A DNA stretch of 38,113 nt from Actinomycetota bacterium (GCA_005888335.1 VAWY01000071.1:1-38113), one strand, 5' to 3'. Positions 1-8,638 are shown, numbered from the stretch's first letter. Numbers and translations: made by a program. Notes: a model not told the origin generated them from the letters alone.

Positions 1-497
1 GCGCCGAGGACGTCGCGCTCGGCTACAAGAACCTGCTCGAGGCCGAGCGCTCGTTCCGCGATCTGAAGGGCATCCTGCGCCTGCGCCCGGTGTTCCACCG
101 CCTCGAGGACCGCATCCGCGCGCACATCCTGATCTGCTGGCTGGCGCTGCTGCTGGTCCGCCTCGTCGAGCGCCAGGCCGGCGACACCTGGCGCAACCTG
201 CGCCGCGAACTCGAGCGCCTGCACCTCGTGACCCTCGCCGGCGCCGCCGGCCACGTCCAACAGACCACCCGGCTGACCCCCGCCCAGCGCGACATCCTCG
301 ACCGGCTCGCCATCGAGCCGCCGCCCAGGCTCACCAGCGTCGCCCCCGCCTGAGCGGCACGACGCCGCCTGCCTGGCCTCCACCCGCCGCGTGGACACAC
401 GCGTGCGGAACGTCACAAGCGGCGCAAACCCGCACCACGACTGGCGATCACGCCCCTACAAGCCCGCGCGTCTGCCCGCGAACTGCGGAAGTCGGGC
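1..497 (+). mobile_element. 3' end of an IS4/IS1634-type insertion sequence
   Basis: The window opens inside a transposase gene (stop at 351-353). About 125 bp further on, at 478-497, lies a GCGAACTGCGGAAGTCGGGC stretch that resembles the terminal inverted repeats of this IS group; I take it as the right end. The left end lies outside the window, so the repeat pairing and any target duplication cannot be verified. Homology between the two downstream paralogues begins just after this point, which fits a boundary here. The element family is seen in the sequence; the exact end is inference. Confidence 0.5.
3..353 (+). CDS. IS transposase, C-terminal part (DDE, IS4/IS1634-like)
   Basis: This is the 116-residue C-terminal part of a transposase whose start is outside the window. 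Visible motifs are YKNLLEAERSFRDLKG, which carries the third catalytic acidic residue (Glu) of the DDE triad in the YREK-like block, followed by LRLRPVFHRLEDRIRAH and a hydrophobic ICWLALLLVRLVE helix. These are typical of the IS4/IS1634 (DDE_Tnp_1) group, which cuts and pastes the element through its terminal repeats. The reading frame is intact to the stop, so nothing visible here says it is inactive. Whether the complete gene is functional cannot be judged. Confidence 0.85.
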   Translation, partial: AEDVALGYKNLLEAERSFRDLKGILRLRPVFHRLEDRIRAHILICWLALLLVRLVERQAGDTWRNLRRELERLHLVTLAGAAGHVQQTTRLTPAQRDILDRLAIEPPPRLTSVAPA

Positions 498-503
498 ATA
501 CGT

Positions 504-825
504 CTGGTTCACATTTGCGCTGCGGCGCGGCGACCTCGTCGGCGTTCGTGCAGCGGCTGGCGAACTTGGGCGCGATATCAATCTCGTCGACGCACTCGCC
601 GTCGTCCTGCTCACGGCGGCGCATGACGACGACGCGTTCGACCGCGCAGCGACACGCTGGCTGGCTCGATTCGTCTACGAGCGTCCAGCCGTGGGGTTGG
701 ACGAGCTTCGACTCGGCGTCACGGCGCTTGAGGCGCTGCCCCACAATCCCGACGCGGCCAAGATCGTCTTGAGCGAACTCTGTCTCCGTCATCGGCTCGA
801 CGGCGTCATCGGGCTTCTTGCGTGA
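504..825 (+). pseudogene. 5'-truncated paralogue of the 904-1248 gene
   Basis: The frame encodes a close relative of the next protein: ALRRGDLVGVRAAAGELG, TRWLARFVYERPAVGLDELR, ALEALPHNPDAA and LSELCLRH all align with the gene at 904. Homology stops at its N-terminus where the IS end lies, and there is no ATG, GTG or TTG between the IS boundary and the conserved part. The frame stays open upstream to a GTG at 391, but that start is inside the IS. The copy is also less GC-rich in third positions than its neighbours (for example GATATCAATCTC), as expected for an old or decaying copy. I therefore call it a truncated gene; expression from within the IS as a 144-aa chimera is an alternative. Function unknown. 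Confidence 0.55.
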
Positions 826-903
826 ACGTTCGTCACGGGCAGGTCCGTCGATCAGCTTCCGTCGTCGACGACATGTCGCCGATGCATCACTGCCGACGGA
901 TAG

Positions 904-1248
904 GTGTCAACGACGCTCGTCGCTGCAGATAACAGGCGCGCGCTGGCCACGGGCAATCTGGCGGTGGTGCGCGCGGCGGCGGCCGAGCTGCCGGCGGTCG
1001 ACCTGGCCGACGCGCTCGCGATCTGCCTCTTGATGAGCATGCGCGACGACGAGCGGTTCGAGCGCGCCGCCGTGCGGTGGCTCGCGCGGCTGGCGCTGGA
1101 GCGTCCCGCGGTCGGGCTCGGCGAGCTGCGCAGCGGCCTCGTCGCCTTCGAGGCGATGCCGTACAACCCCGCGGCGGCCCGGGAGACGCTCGCGGAGCTG
1201 TGCGAGCGCGTCGGGGTGCCCGGCGCCGTCCGGGTGTTGCGGCGATGA
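904..1248 (+). CDS. Small conserved protein of unknown function
   Basis: A 114-residue soluble protein starting at a GTG that gives MSTTLVAADNRRALATGNL. It is predicted mainly alpha-helical and rich in Ala, Arg, Leu and Glu, with conserved blocks AVRWLARLALERPAVGLGEL and AFEAMPYNPAAARETLAELC shared with the truncated copy just upstream. No membrane segment, signal peptide or catalytic motif is evident. The paralogue pair shows which residues are kept: WLAR, ERPAVGL, ALP/MPxNP and the single Cys of ELC. I do not recognise a function. Two tandem copies next to a mobile element suggest local duplication. Confidence 0.75.
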   Translation: MSTTLVAADNRRALATGNLAVVRAAAAELPAVDLADALAICLLMSMRDDERFERAAVRWLARLALERPAVGLGELRSGLVAFEAMPYNPAAARETLAELCERVGVPGAVRVLRR

Positions 1249-1434
1249 CCGGCGATGCGCGGGATCGCCGAGGCGCCCACCAAAGGCGCTGCATACGGGC
1301 CGTCGGACTGGACGAACGTTGCTGGTCCACGTTCCAGGGCGCTGGTATCGTCGCCGTGGACCGGTTCACGGTCTGCGACCGACGTCGCCGCGGCAAGGGA
1401 TGCCGCGAGCCGCCCGGACGACCAAGGACGGAAC
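1249..1434 (+). promoter_or_regulatory. Probable leader/promoter region of the glycan operon
   Basis: This 186-bp gap precedes the GTG at 1435. It contains a perfect 8-bp inverted repeat, GGTCCACG at 1324-1331 and CGTGGACC at 1355-1362, with a nested CCAG/CTGG stem (1334-1337 and 1342-1345). A TATCGT hexamer (1346-1351, preceded by TGG) fits the actinobacterial TAnnnT -10 pattern, but no well-spaced -35 is visible. An AAGGA at 1424-1428 sits 6 nt before the GTG and is the likely ribosome binding site. The structure is seen; the promoter and leader roles are inference. Confidence 0.35.
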
Positions 1435-4065
1435 GTGCAGCCAGGAGGCGTGCCCCACAACGGGCGACGTGTTGCGTCGCGCATCCCCGCTCAGGCGCGG
1501 CCGAGCGCGGCCGGACCCGCCGTGGGGACGGCGTCGGGCAGGGTCCGCGCCGCGGGAAAGTTCCTCTTCCAGGGCGACCGCAAGCTCTACGTGCGCGGCG
1601 TGACCTACGGGACCTTCGCGCCGAACGACGACGGGGTCCCCTACCCGGCGGCCGACGTCGTCGAGCGCGACTTCGCGCGCATGGCGTCCGCCGGCCTGAA
1701 CGCGGTCCGCGTGTACACGGTCCCGCCGCGCTGGCTGCTCGACCTGGCCGCGGCCTACGGGCTGGTGGTCCTGGTCGGCCTGCCCTGGGAGCAGCACGTC
1801 GCGTTCCTCGCCGAGCGTACGCGCCGACGCGACATCGAGCGGCGCGTGCGCGAGGGCGTTCGCGCCTGCGCCGGGCATCCCGCGCTGCTCGGCTACGCCG
1901 TCGGCAACGAGATCCCCAGCGGCATCGTCCGCTGGCACGGCCGCGTGCGCGTCGAGCGCTTCCTGCGCGGCCTCGTCGGCGCCGTCCGGGACGAGGACGA
2001 CGCGCTCGTGACGTACGTCAACTACCCGTCGACCGAGTACCTCGAGGTGCCGTGCGTCGACTTCGCGTGCTTCAACGTCTACCTCGAGCGCCGCGACCGC
2101 CTCGCCGCCTACCTCGCCCGGCTGCAGAACCTCGCCGGCGACCTGCCCCTCGTCATGGCCGAGATCGGGCTCGACAGCCGCCGCAACGGAACGGACGCCC
2201 AGGCCGACGCCCTGGCGTGGCAGGTCCGCACGGCCTTCGAGGCGGGCGCGGCGGGGACGTTCGTCTTCTCGTGGACCGACGAGTGGCACCGCGGCGGCTT
2301 CGACGTCGATGACTGGGACTTCGGCCTGACCGACCGCCAGAGGCGGCCCAAGCCCGCCCTCGCCGCGGTCGCCGGCGCGTGCGCCGACGCGCCGTTCGGC
2401 GACGGGCGCCCGTGGCCGCGCGTCTCCGTCGTCGTCTGCACCTACAACGGCGAGCGCACGCTCGGCGAGTCGCTCGACGCCGCGTGCGCCCTCGACTACC
2501 CCGACTACGAGGTCATCGTGGTCAGCGACGGCTCCACCGACGCGACAGCCGACATCGCGCGCGCCCGCGGCGTGCGCGTGATCGAGACGCCCAACCGCGG
2601 GCTCTCGAGCGCGCGCAACACCGGCATGGACGCGGCCACCGGCGAGATCGTCGCCTACCTCGACGACGACGCGCGCCCGGATCCCCACTGGCTGCACTAC
2701 GTCGCCGCCGCGATGCAGGACGGCGGCTACGCCGCCGTCGGCGGGCCCAACATCCCGCCGCCCGAGGACGGCTGGGTGGCCGACTGCGTGGCGAAGGCCC
2801 CCGGCGGTCCCCTGCACGTCCTGCTCTCCGACACCGAGGCCGAGCACCTGCCGGGCTGCAACCTCGCCGTGCGCAAGTCCGACCTCGAGGCGATCGGCGG
2901 CTTCGATCCGCAGTTCCGCGCCGCGGGCGATGACGTCGACGTCTGCTGGCGGCTGCAGGAGGACGGCCGGCGCCTCGGCTTCAGCCCCGGCGCCGTCGTC
3001 CTGCACCATCGCCGCGCGTCCGTGCGCGCCTACCTGCGCCAGCAGCGTGGCTACGGCGCGGCCGAGGCGCTGCTGGAGCGCAAGTGGCCCGAGCGCTACA
3101 ACGCCGCCGGGCACGTGCCGTGGGAGGGCCGCGTCTACGGGCGCGGCGTCCGCGACGGCTCGCGCACACGTCGTGGCCGCGTCTACTTCGGCGTCTGGGG
3201 CAGCGCGCCCTTCCAGGCGATGTACCGCCCCGGCCCCACCGTGCTCGCCGCGCTGCCCGGGATCCCCGAGTGGTACCTGCTCGTCGCCGCGCTCGCGGCG
3301 ATCTCGGCGGTCGGCCTGCTCGCCTGGCCGTTCCTGCTCGCGCTGCCCGCGCTTGCCCTCGCGCTCGGCGCGGCCGTCGCCGACGCCGCGCTCGGCGCGC
3401 GCGCCGCCTGCGCGGCCCTCGGCTCCCATGGCCCGCGCGCGCCCCGCTGGCGCGTCCTCGCGCTCACGACGCTGCTCCACCTCCTGCAGCCCGCCGCCCG
3501 CCTCGCCGGCCGCCTCACCACCGGCCTGACGCTCTGGCGCATCCGCGGGCCGTCGCACCTGCGGCTCCCCCGCGCGCGAACGCTGAGCTTGTGGAGCGAG
3601 GAGTGGGCGCCGGCCGAGGTGCGCCTCGCGGGGGTCGAGGCGCGGCTGACCGCAGGCGGCGCCGTCACGCGCCGCGGCGGCTCGTATGACCGCTGGGACC
3701 TGCAGGTGCGCGGCGGCATCGCCGCCGACGCGCGGGTGCGGATGGCGGTCGAGGATCACGGCGGCGGGCGCCAGCTCGTCCGGTTCCGCGTCTGGCCGCG
3801 CTCGCGCCGCCCGATCTTCGCGCTGCTGGCGCTGCTGCTCGCGCCGGCGATCGTCGCCCTCGCCACCGGCGCCATCGTCGAGGGCGCCGTCCTGCTCGCC
3901 GCCGCCGCGGTGCTCGGCGTCACGGCGTTCCACGAGGCGGCCCTCGCCGTCGGCGCGGCCGTCGACGCGATCGAGCGTCCGCACCGCCTGCGGCTCGGCC
4001 ACGTGCGCGAGCCCGTCGGTCGCCGTGCCGCCGGCCCCGGCCTCGAGCGGGCGGCGATCGAATGA
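1435..4065 (+). CDS. Glycoside hydrolase (clan A type)-GT2 glycosyltransferase fusion
   Basis: An 876-residue two-enzyme protein. Residues ~40-310 resemble a TIM-barrel hydrolase of the GH2/GH5 type: GVTYGTFAPN, an acid/base Glu in YAVGNEIP (~158) and a candidate nucleophile Glu in VMAEIGLDS (~243), so both catalytic acids seem present. Residues ~327-600 are a family 2 transferase: VSVVVCTYNGERTL, VSDGSTDATAD, the metal-binding LDDDARPD (~409), LPGCNLAVRKSDL and GDDVDVCWRLQEDG. Then come two or more membrane helices (~610-670), a soluble stretch and two more helices (~790-840). The GTG at 1435 was chosen for its AAGGA; an in-frame GTG at 1450 is the alternative. It overlaps the ABC gene by ATGA. 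Likely builds and trims, or remodels, an exported glycan at the inner membrane; the substrate is unknown. Confidence 0.85.
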   Translation: MQPGGVPHNGRRVASRIPAQARPSAAGPAVGTASGRVRAAGKFLFQGDRKLYVRGVTYGTFAPNDDGVPYPAADVVERDFARMASAGLNAVRVYTVPPRWLLDLAAAYGLVVLVGLPWEQHVAFLAERTRRRDIERRVREGVRACAGHPALLGYAVGNEIPSGIVRWHGRVRVERFLRGLVGAVRDEDDALVTYVNYPSTEYLEVPCVDFACFNVYLERRDRLAAYLARLQNLAGDLPLVMAEIGLDSRRNGTDAQADALAWQVRTAFEAGAAGTFVFSWTDEWHRGGFDVDDWDFGLTDRQRRPKPALAAVAGACADAPFGDGRPWPRVSVVVCTYNGERTLGESLDAACALDYPDYEVIVVSDGSTDATADIARARGVRVIETPNRGLSSARNTGMDAATGEIVAYLDDDARPDPHWLHYVAAAMQDGGYAAVGGPNIPPPEDGWVADCVAKAPGGPLHVLLSDTEAEHLPGCNLAVRKSDLEAIGGFDPQFRAAGDDVDVCWRLQEDGRRLGFSPGAVVLHHRRASVRAYLRQQRGYGAAEALLERKWPERYNAAGHVPWEGRVYGRGVRDGSRTRRGRVYFGVWGSAPFQAMYRPGPTVLAALPGIPEWYLLVAALAAISAVGLLAWPFLLALPALALALGAAVADAALGARAACAALGSHGPRAPRWRVLALTTLLHLLQPAARLAGRLTTGLTLWRIRGPSHLRLPRARTLSLWSEEWAPAEVRLAGVEARLTAGGAVTRRGGSYDRWDLQVRGGIAADARVRMAVEDHGGGRQLVRFRVWPRSRRPIFALLALLLAPAIVALATGAIVEGAVLLAAAAVLGVTAFHEAALAVGAAVDAIERPHRLRLGHVREPVGRRAAGPGLERAAIE

Positions 4066-5843
4066 GCGATCTGCACCTGTACCTGCGCCTGCTGCGCGAG
4101 GCGCGCGCCTACTGGCGGCACATGGCGGCGCTGCTCGCCCTCAGCCTCCTGGCGACGCCCGCCGCGCTGCTGGTCCCGGTGCCGCTCAAGATCGCGGTCG
4201 ACAGCGTGATCGGCAGCCACCCGGCCCCCGGCCTCCTGCGCGCGCTCCTGCCCGCCTCGGTCGCCGGCTCGCCCACCGGTCTGCTGGTCGCCGTCGCCGT
4301 CCTCCTGGTCGGTGTGGCGCTGCTCCAGCAGGCCCTCCGTCTGGCGACGACGGTCCTGCGCGTCTACACGGGCGAGCGGCTCGCGCTCGAGTTCCGCGCC
4401 AAGCTCTTCGAGCACGTCCAGCGGCTGTCGCTCGCCTATCACGACACCCGTGGGACGTCGGAGGCGATCTACCGCATCCAGTACGACGCGCTCGCCATCC
4501 AGAAGATCGCCGTCGACGCGATGACGCCGCTGGTCACCGCGCTGTTCACCGTCCTCGGCATGATCGTCGTGACGGCGAGCATCGACTGGCAGCTCGCGCT
4601 CGTGGCCGTCGCGCTGTCGCCGCTGCTGGTCGCCGGCTCGTGGCACTACCGCTCACAGGTTCGCCCGCGCTGGCGCGAGGCGAAGAAGCTCGAGACCTCC
4701 GCGCTCTCGGTGGTCCAGGAGGTCCTCACCGGCCTGCGCGTCGTGCGCGCGTTCGGCCAGGAGGAGCGCGAGCAGCGCCGCTTCGTGCAGAGCTCGACCG
4801 AGGGGATGCGCACGCGCGTGCGCCTCACCCTGATGCAGGGCGGCTTCGCGCTCGGCGTGGGCATGCTCACGGCGCTCGGGACCGCCACCGTCCTCTTCGT
4901 CGGCGTGGCCCACGTCCGCAGCGGCCAGCTGACCCTCGGCTCGCTGCTGCTCGTCATGACCTACCTCACGCAGCTCTACGAGCCGCTCGAGACGGCCAGC
5001 GCGAAGACCGCCAGCCTGCAGTCCTCGATGGCCAACGCCGAGCGCGCCTTCGAGCTGCTCGACGAGCCCGTCGACGTGCCGGAGCGGCCGGGCGCGCGCC
5101 CGGTCGCGCGCGCCCGCGGCGCGGTCGCCTTCCGCGGCGTCTCGTTCGCCTACGTGCCGGGGCGCCCCGCGCTGCAGAACGTCACCTTCGAGGCCACGCC
5201 CGGCTCGCACATCGCGATCGCCGGCACGACCGGCGCCGGCAAGACGACGCTCGTCAGCCTGCTCATGCGCTTCTACGACCCCGCCGCCGGGCGCATCGAG
5301 CTCGACGGCGTCGACCTGCGCGACCTGCGCCTGGCCGACCTGCGCCGCCAGTTCGCGATCGTCCTGCAGGAGCCCCTGCTCTTCTCGACGAGCATCGCGG
5401 AGAACATCGCCTACGCGCGCCCCGACGCGACCGAGGCGCAGATCGAGGCGGCCGCGCGCGCCGCGCACGCGCACGAGTTCGTCAGCGCGCTGCCCGACAG
5501 CTACGGCACCCTGGTCGGCGAGCGGGGAGTGCGCCTGTCGGGGGGCGAGCGCCAGCGGATCTCGCTCGCGCGCGCCTTCCTCAAGGACGCGCCGGTTCTC
5601 ATCCTCGACGAGGCGACGAGCTCCGTCGACGTGCGCACGGAGGCGCTCATCGTCGACGCGATGCAGCGCCTCATGCGCGGCCGGACGACGTTCATGATCG
5701 CCCACCGCCTGAGCACGCTGGCCGACTGCGACCTGCAGCTCCAGATCGAGGAGGGGCGCATCGCCGGCGTCGGGCTGCCCGGTCCGAGAACGAACGGTCA
5801 GCGCCGCGTGACCCCGGCGCAGCCGGCGGTGGCCCGTGACTGA
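4062..5843 (+). CDS. ABC exporter half-transporter (MsbA-like, fused TMD-NBD)
   Basis: 593 residues. Six membrane helices span ~20-300, with the coupling-helix region AYHDTRGTSEAIYRIQYD and the intracellular segment VVQEVLTGLRVVRAFGQEE typical of type IV (lipid A/drug) exporters. The ATPase half has Walker A GTTGAGKTT (~388), a Q-loop in IVLQEPLLF, signature LSGGERQ (~493), Walker B VLILDEATSS (~513) and H-loop AHRLS (~547), so it looks active and should work as a homodimer. The ATG overlaps the upstream stop (ATGA), and its own end overlaps the kinase start by 8 nt. In this context it probably flips or exports the lipid-linked or small glycan made by the neighbouring transferases; a drug exporter is the alternative. 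Confidence 0.93.
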   Translation: MSDLHLYLRLLREARAYWRHMAALLALSLLATPAALLVPVPLKIAVDSVIGSHPAPGLLRALLPASVAGSPTGLLVAVAVLLVGVALLQQALRLATTVLRVYTGERLALEFRAKLFEHVQRLSLAYHDTRGTSEAIYRIQYDALAIQKIAVDAMTPLVTALFTVLGMIVVTASIDWQLALVAVALSPLLVAGSWHYRSQVRPRWREAKKLETSALSVVQEVLTGLRVVRAFGQEEREQRRFVQSSTEGMRTRVRLTLMQGGFALGVGMLTALGTATVLFVGVAHVRSGQLTLGSLLLVMTYLTQLYEPLETASAKTASLQSSMANAERAFELLDEPVDVPERPGARPVARARGAVAFRGVSFAYVPGRPALQNVTFEATPGSHIAIAGTTGAGKTTLVSLLMRFYDPAAGRIELDGVDLRDLRLADLRRQFAIVLQEPLLFSTSIAENIAYARPDATEAQIEAAARAAHAHEFVSALPDSYGTLVGERGVRLSGGERQRISLARAFLKDAPVLILDEATSSVDVRTEALIVDAMQRLMRGRTTFMIAHRLSTLADCDLQLQIEEGRIAGVGLPGPRTNGQRRVTPAQPAVARD

Positions 5844-6861
5844 GCCGCTCGGAACGCTGCTGGCCGGCACGGGCGAGCCCGCCCTCGTCGAGCTGCGCGC
5901 TGCGCTGCGCGAGCTGGCCGGCGTGCACGCCATCGTCGTCGACGAACGTGAGCTCAAGCGCCGCGTCTACCGCGTCCGCCTGGCGACCGCCGGCGGCTGG
6001 CGGCGGCTGATCCTCAAGCGGATGGATCCGGTCCAGGCCCGGCGCACCGCGCTGGCCGTCGAACGCTGGCTGCCCGCCGTCGGGCTCGACGGCGCCGGAC
6101 CGCCGCTTGCCGCGGTCGCCGCGGCGCGCGCGGGCGACTGGGTGTGGCATGTCTACGAGGACCTCGGCGACGCGCACCTGGCCGGCGCGAGCGGCGACGA
6201 CCCCCGCGTCCGCGCGGCCGCCGAGCTCATCGCCGCGCTGCACGTCCGCTTCGCCGACCATCCGCTGCTGCCCGAGTGCCGCGCGCAGGCGGGCGACCTG
6301 GGCATCCGCGCCTTCGAGACCAACGTCCGCGACCTCGGGGCCGCCCTCGGGCGCATCCTGCGCGCGGGCGCCGAACCGGAGCACGCCGCCCTGTGCGAGC
6401 GGCTGATCGCCCGCATGGACGCGCTGCTCGCCCAGCGCGACGCGCGCGCCGAGGCGCTCGACGCGTTCGGCGGGCCGGAGACGCTGCTGCACGGCGACCT
6501 GTGGACGACCAACGCGTTCGTGCTCGACGGTCCCGACGGCCCGCAGGCGCGGCTGATCGACTGGGACCACGCCGGCGTCGGGCCGGCCGCCTACGACCTC
6601 TCGACGTTCCTGTCGCGCTTCCCGCCCGCCGACCGCCCGCCCGTGCTCGCCGCCTACCGGGCTGCCGTCGAGCGCGCCGGCCTGGCGCTGCCCTCGGCCG
6701 CCGAGCTGGCGCTCGCCTTCGACACCGCCGAGCGCGGGCGGCTCGCCGGCTGCGGGCTGTGGCCCGCCGTCGCGGTGCTCGACGGGGCGCCGGAGTGGGG
6801 GTGGCGCCAGCTGGCGGGCGTCGCCGAATGGCTGGACGAGCTGGAGCCGGTGCTGGCATGA
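5836..6861 (+). CDS. APH/choline-kinase family phosphotransferase
   Basis: 341 residues with a protein-kinase-like fold of the aminoglycoside phosphotransferase (APH) family. The catalytic loop is HGDLWTTNAFV (~219) and the metal-binding Asp lies in LIDWDHAGVGPAAYDLSTFL (~241), so both key aspartates are present. The N-lobe has RVYRVRLATAGGWRRLILK, whose last Lys is the likely ATP-binding residue. The GTG start lies inside the preceding ABC gene (8-nt overlap) and the stop overlaps the next ATG (ATGA), so translation is coupled. Family members phosphorylate sugars, choline-like alcohols or aminoglycosides. Given the glycan neighbours I favour phosphorylation of a sugar or amino-sugar precursor over drug resistance. 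Confidence 0.85.
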   Translation: MTEPLGTLLAGTGEPALVELRAALRELAGVHAIVVDERELKRRVYRVRLATAGGWRRLILKRMDPVQARRTALAVERWLPAVGLDGAGPPLAAVAAARAGDWVWHVYEDLGDAHLAGASGDDPRVRAAAELIAALHVRFADHPLLPECRAQAGDLGIRAFETNVRDLGAALGRILRAGAEPEHAALCERLIARMDALLAQRDARAEALDAFGGPETLLHGDLWTTNAFVLDGPDGPQARLIDWDHAGVGPAAYDLSTFLSRFPPADRPPVLAAYRAAVERAGLALPSAAELALAFDTAERGRLAGCGLWPAVAVLDGAPEWGWRQLAGVAEWLDELEPVLA

Positions 6862-7520
6862 ACGCGGTGCGTCATCTGATCGTCAACGCCGACGACTTCG
6901 GCCTGACGCCCGGCGTCACCCGCGGCATCGCGCGGGCCCATGCCCAGGGCATCGTGACCAGCACGAGCCTCATGGTCCTCGAGCCCGCCGCCGCCGAGGC
7001 GGCGCGGCTCGCGCAGGACCTGCCGCGCCTCGACATCGGCCTGCACGCGACCGCGCCCGCCGACGGCGCCGTCGACTGGGCCGCCGAGCTCGAGCGCCAG
7101 CTGGCGCGCTTCGCCGAGCTCATGGGCTGCCCGCCCACACACATCGACTCCCACCACGACGTCCACCGCGACCCCGGCGTCTTGCCGGTCTTCGCGCGGG
7201 TCGCGCACGCGCTCGGCGTCCCGCTGCGCGCGCACTCCCCCGCGCGCTGCTTCAGCCGGTTCTACGGCCAGTGGGGCGGCGAGAGCCACCCCGAGCACCT
7301 GGCCCCGGCCAACCTCCTGCGCCTGGTCGACGAGCACGTCCGCGCGGGCTGGACCGAGCTGAACTGCCACCCCGGCGAGGTCGACGCGCAGCTGCGCTCC
7401 AGCTACGCCGCCGAGCGCGAGGTCGAGCTCGCGACGCTGTGCGACCCCGCCGTACGGCGCGGGCTGGCCGCGCGCGGCATCCGCCTGGCGGGCTTCCGCG
7501 ACCTTCCCTCGGCCGCCTGA
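6858..7520 (+). CDS. ChbG/YdjC-family carbohydrate deacetylase
   Basis: 220 residues. The N-terminal LIVNADDFGLTPGVTRGI is the YdjC/ChbG signature, with the catalytic/metal Asp pair in NADDFG. The metal-binding histidines are probably in HIDSHHDVHRDPGVLP (~95) and in the C-terminal LNCHPGEVD. Known members (ChbG) remove one N-acetyl group from chitooligosaccharides, and the related HpnK acts in hopanoid synthesis. It is coupled to the kinase by ATGA overlap and followed after 5 nt by a glycosyltransferase. The likely role is deacetylating an N-acetylamino sugar in the cluster's product. No signal peptide, so it acts in the cytoplasm. Confidence 0.88.
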   Translation: MNAVRHLIVNADDFGLTPGVTRGIARAHAQGIVTSTSLMVLEPAAAEAARLAQDLPRLDIGLHATAPADGAVDWAAELERQLARFAELMGCPPTHIDSHHDVHRDPGVLPVFARVAHALGVPLRAHSPARCFSRFYGQWGGESHPEHLAPANLLRLVDEHVRAGWTELNCHPGEVDAQLRSSYAAEREVELATLCDPAVRRGLAARGIRLAGFRDLPSAA

Positions 7521-7525
7521 CGTCG

Positions 7526-8635
7526 ATGCCGACCGTCGTCCTGTCCGCCTTCGAGGTTGCCCGGTTCGAGCGCGCGCCCGGCCATCTGTGGGTCTACCTG
7601 CAGTACGTCGACGGCCTGCGCCAGGCGGGGTGCGACGTCTGGTGGCTCGAGCGCGTCCCTGCCGACCGCCCCGTCCGGCTGGCCGAGCGCCTTGCGCCGT
7701 TCGGCCTCGCCGACCGCCTGCTGCTGTACCGCGAAGAGGACGGGGAGCACCGCTGGGTCGACGACGCCCGCGAGCGCGCCGACGACGTCATCGCCCGCGC
7801 GGACCTGCTGCTGAACTTCCACTACGGCATCGACGCCCGCCTGCTCGCGCGCTTCCGCCGCACCGCGCTCGTCGACATCGACCCCGGGCTGCTGCAGATC
7901 TGGCTGAGCGGCGGCCAGCTCGCGGCGGCCCCCCACGACCTGTACTTCACGACCGGCGAGACGGTCGGCACGCCGGCGGCGCGCTTCCCGGACTGCGGCG
8001 TCGGCTGGATCCACGTACGCCCGCCGGTCTCGCTCGCGGCGTGGCCGACGGCCAACGGCGACGGCGCGGGCGCGTTCACGACGGTCTCGTCGTGGTGGGG
8101 CGACGAGTGGGTCGTCGAGGGCGGCGGCTTCTACGAGAACAACAAGCGCGTCAGCTTCCTCGAGTACGCCGCGCTCCCGCGCCTGACCGGCGAGGACCTC
8201 GAGCTCGCGCTCAGCCTCGGCCCGGGCGACCGCGACGACGTCGCCGCGCTGCGCGGCGCGGGTTGGCGCGTGCGCGACGCCCTCGACGTGGCGAGCACGC
8301 CGGAGGCCTATCAGGCCTACGTCCGCTCGTCGCGCGGCGAGTTCAGCTGCGCCAAGCCGTCGTGCGTCCGCCTCCAGAACGCCTGGGTCAGCGACCGCAC
8401 GCTGTGCTATCTGGCCAGCGGGCGCCCCGCCGTCGTGCAGCACACCGGGCCCAACCCGTGCCTGGACGGCGGCGAGGGGATCCTCCGCTTCTCGACGCTC
8501 GACGAGGCGGCGGCGGCCCTGGCCGCGGTCGGCGCCGAGTACGAGCACCACCGCCGCGCCGCGCGCGCGATCGCCGAGGAACACTTCGACGCCGCCAAGG
8601 TGGCGCGCCGGATCCTCGAGCACGCGCTCGTCTGA
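7526..8635 (+). CDS. Glycosyltransferase-like protein (GT-B fold suspected)
   Basis: 369 residues starting at the ATG of MPTVVLSAFEVARFERAP, 5 nt after the deacetylase stop. The layout fits a GT-B enzyme: an N-terminal Rossmann-like half (GHLWVYLQYVDGLRQAGCDV) and a C-terminal half with CYLASGRPAVVQHTGPNPCL, which occupies the place of the donor-binding loop, and a terminal helix with a heart-shaped Ala/Arg pattern. It resembles CgeB-like or capsule-type transferases but I cannot assign a CAZy family. No signal peptide or membrane segment. It is the last gene of the coupled cluster and converges on the oxidoreductase gene with only 3 nt between stops. Confidence 0.75.
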   Translation: MPTVVLSAFEVARFERAPGHLWVYLQYVDGLRQAGCDVWWLERVPADRPVRLAERLAPFGLADRLLLYREEDGEHRWVDDARERADDVIARADLLLNFHYGIDARLLARFRRTALVDIDPGLLQIWLSGGQLAAAPHDLYFTTGETVGTPAARFPDCGVGWIHVRPPVSLAAWPTANGDGAGAFTTVSSWWGDEWVVEGGGFYENNKRVSFLEYAALPRLTGEDLELALSLGPGDRDDVAALRGAGWRVRDALDVASTPEAYQAYVRSSRGEFSCAKPSCVRLQNAWVSDRTLCYLASGRPAVVQHTGPNPCLDGGEGILRFSTLDEAAAALAAVGAEYEHHRRAARAIAEEHFDAAKVARRILEHALV

Positions 8636-8638
8636 CGC

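Noticed and set aside
1366..4002. 878-residue open frame antisense to the hydrolase-GT2 gene
   Set aside because: Shadow of GC-rich third positions; composition not protein-like.
5836..6861. Aminoglycoside resistance gene
   Set aside because: APH family is broad and the coupled glycan genes favour a biosynthetic kinase.
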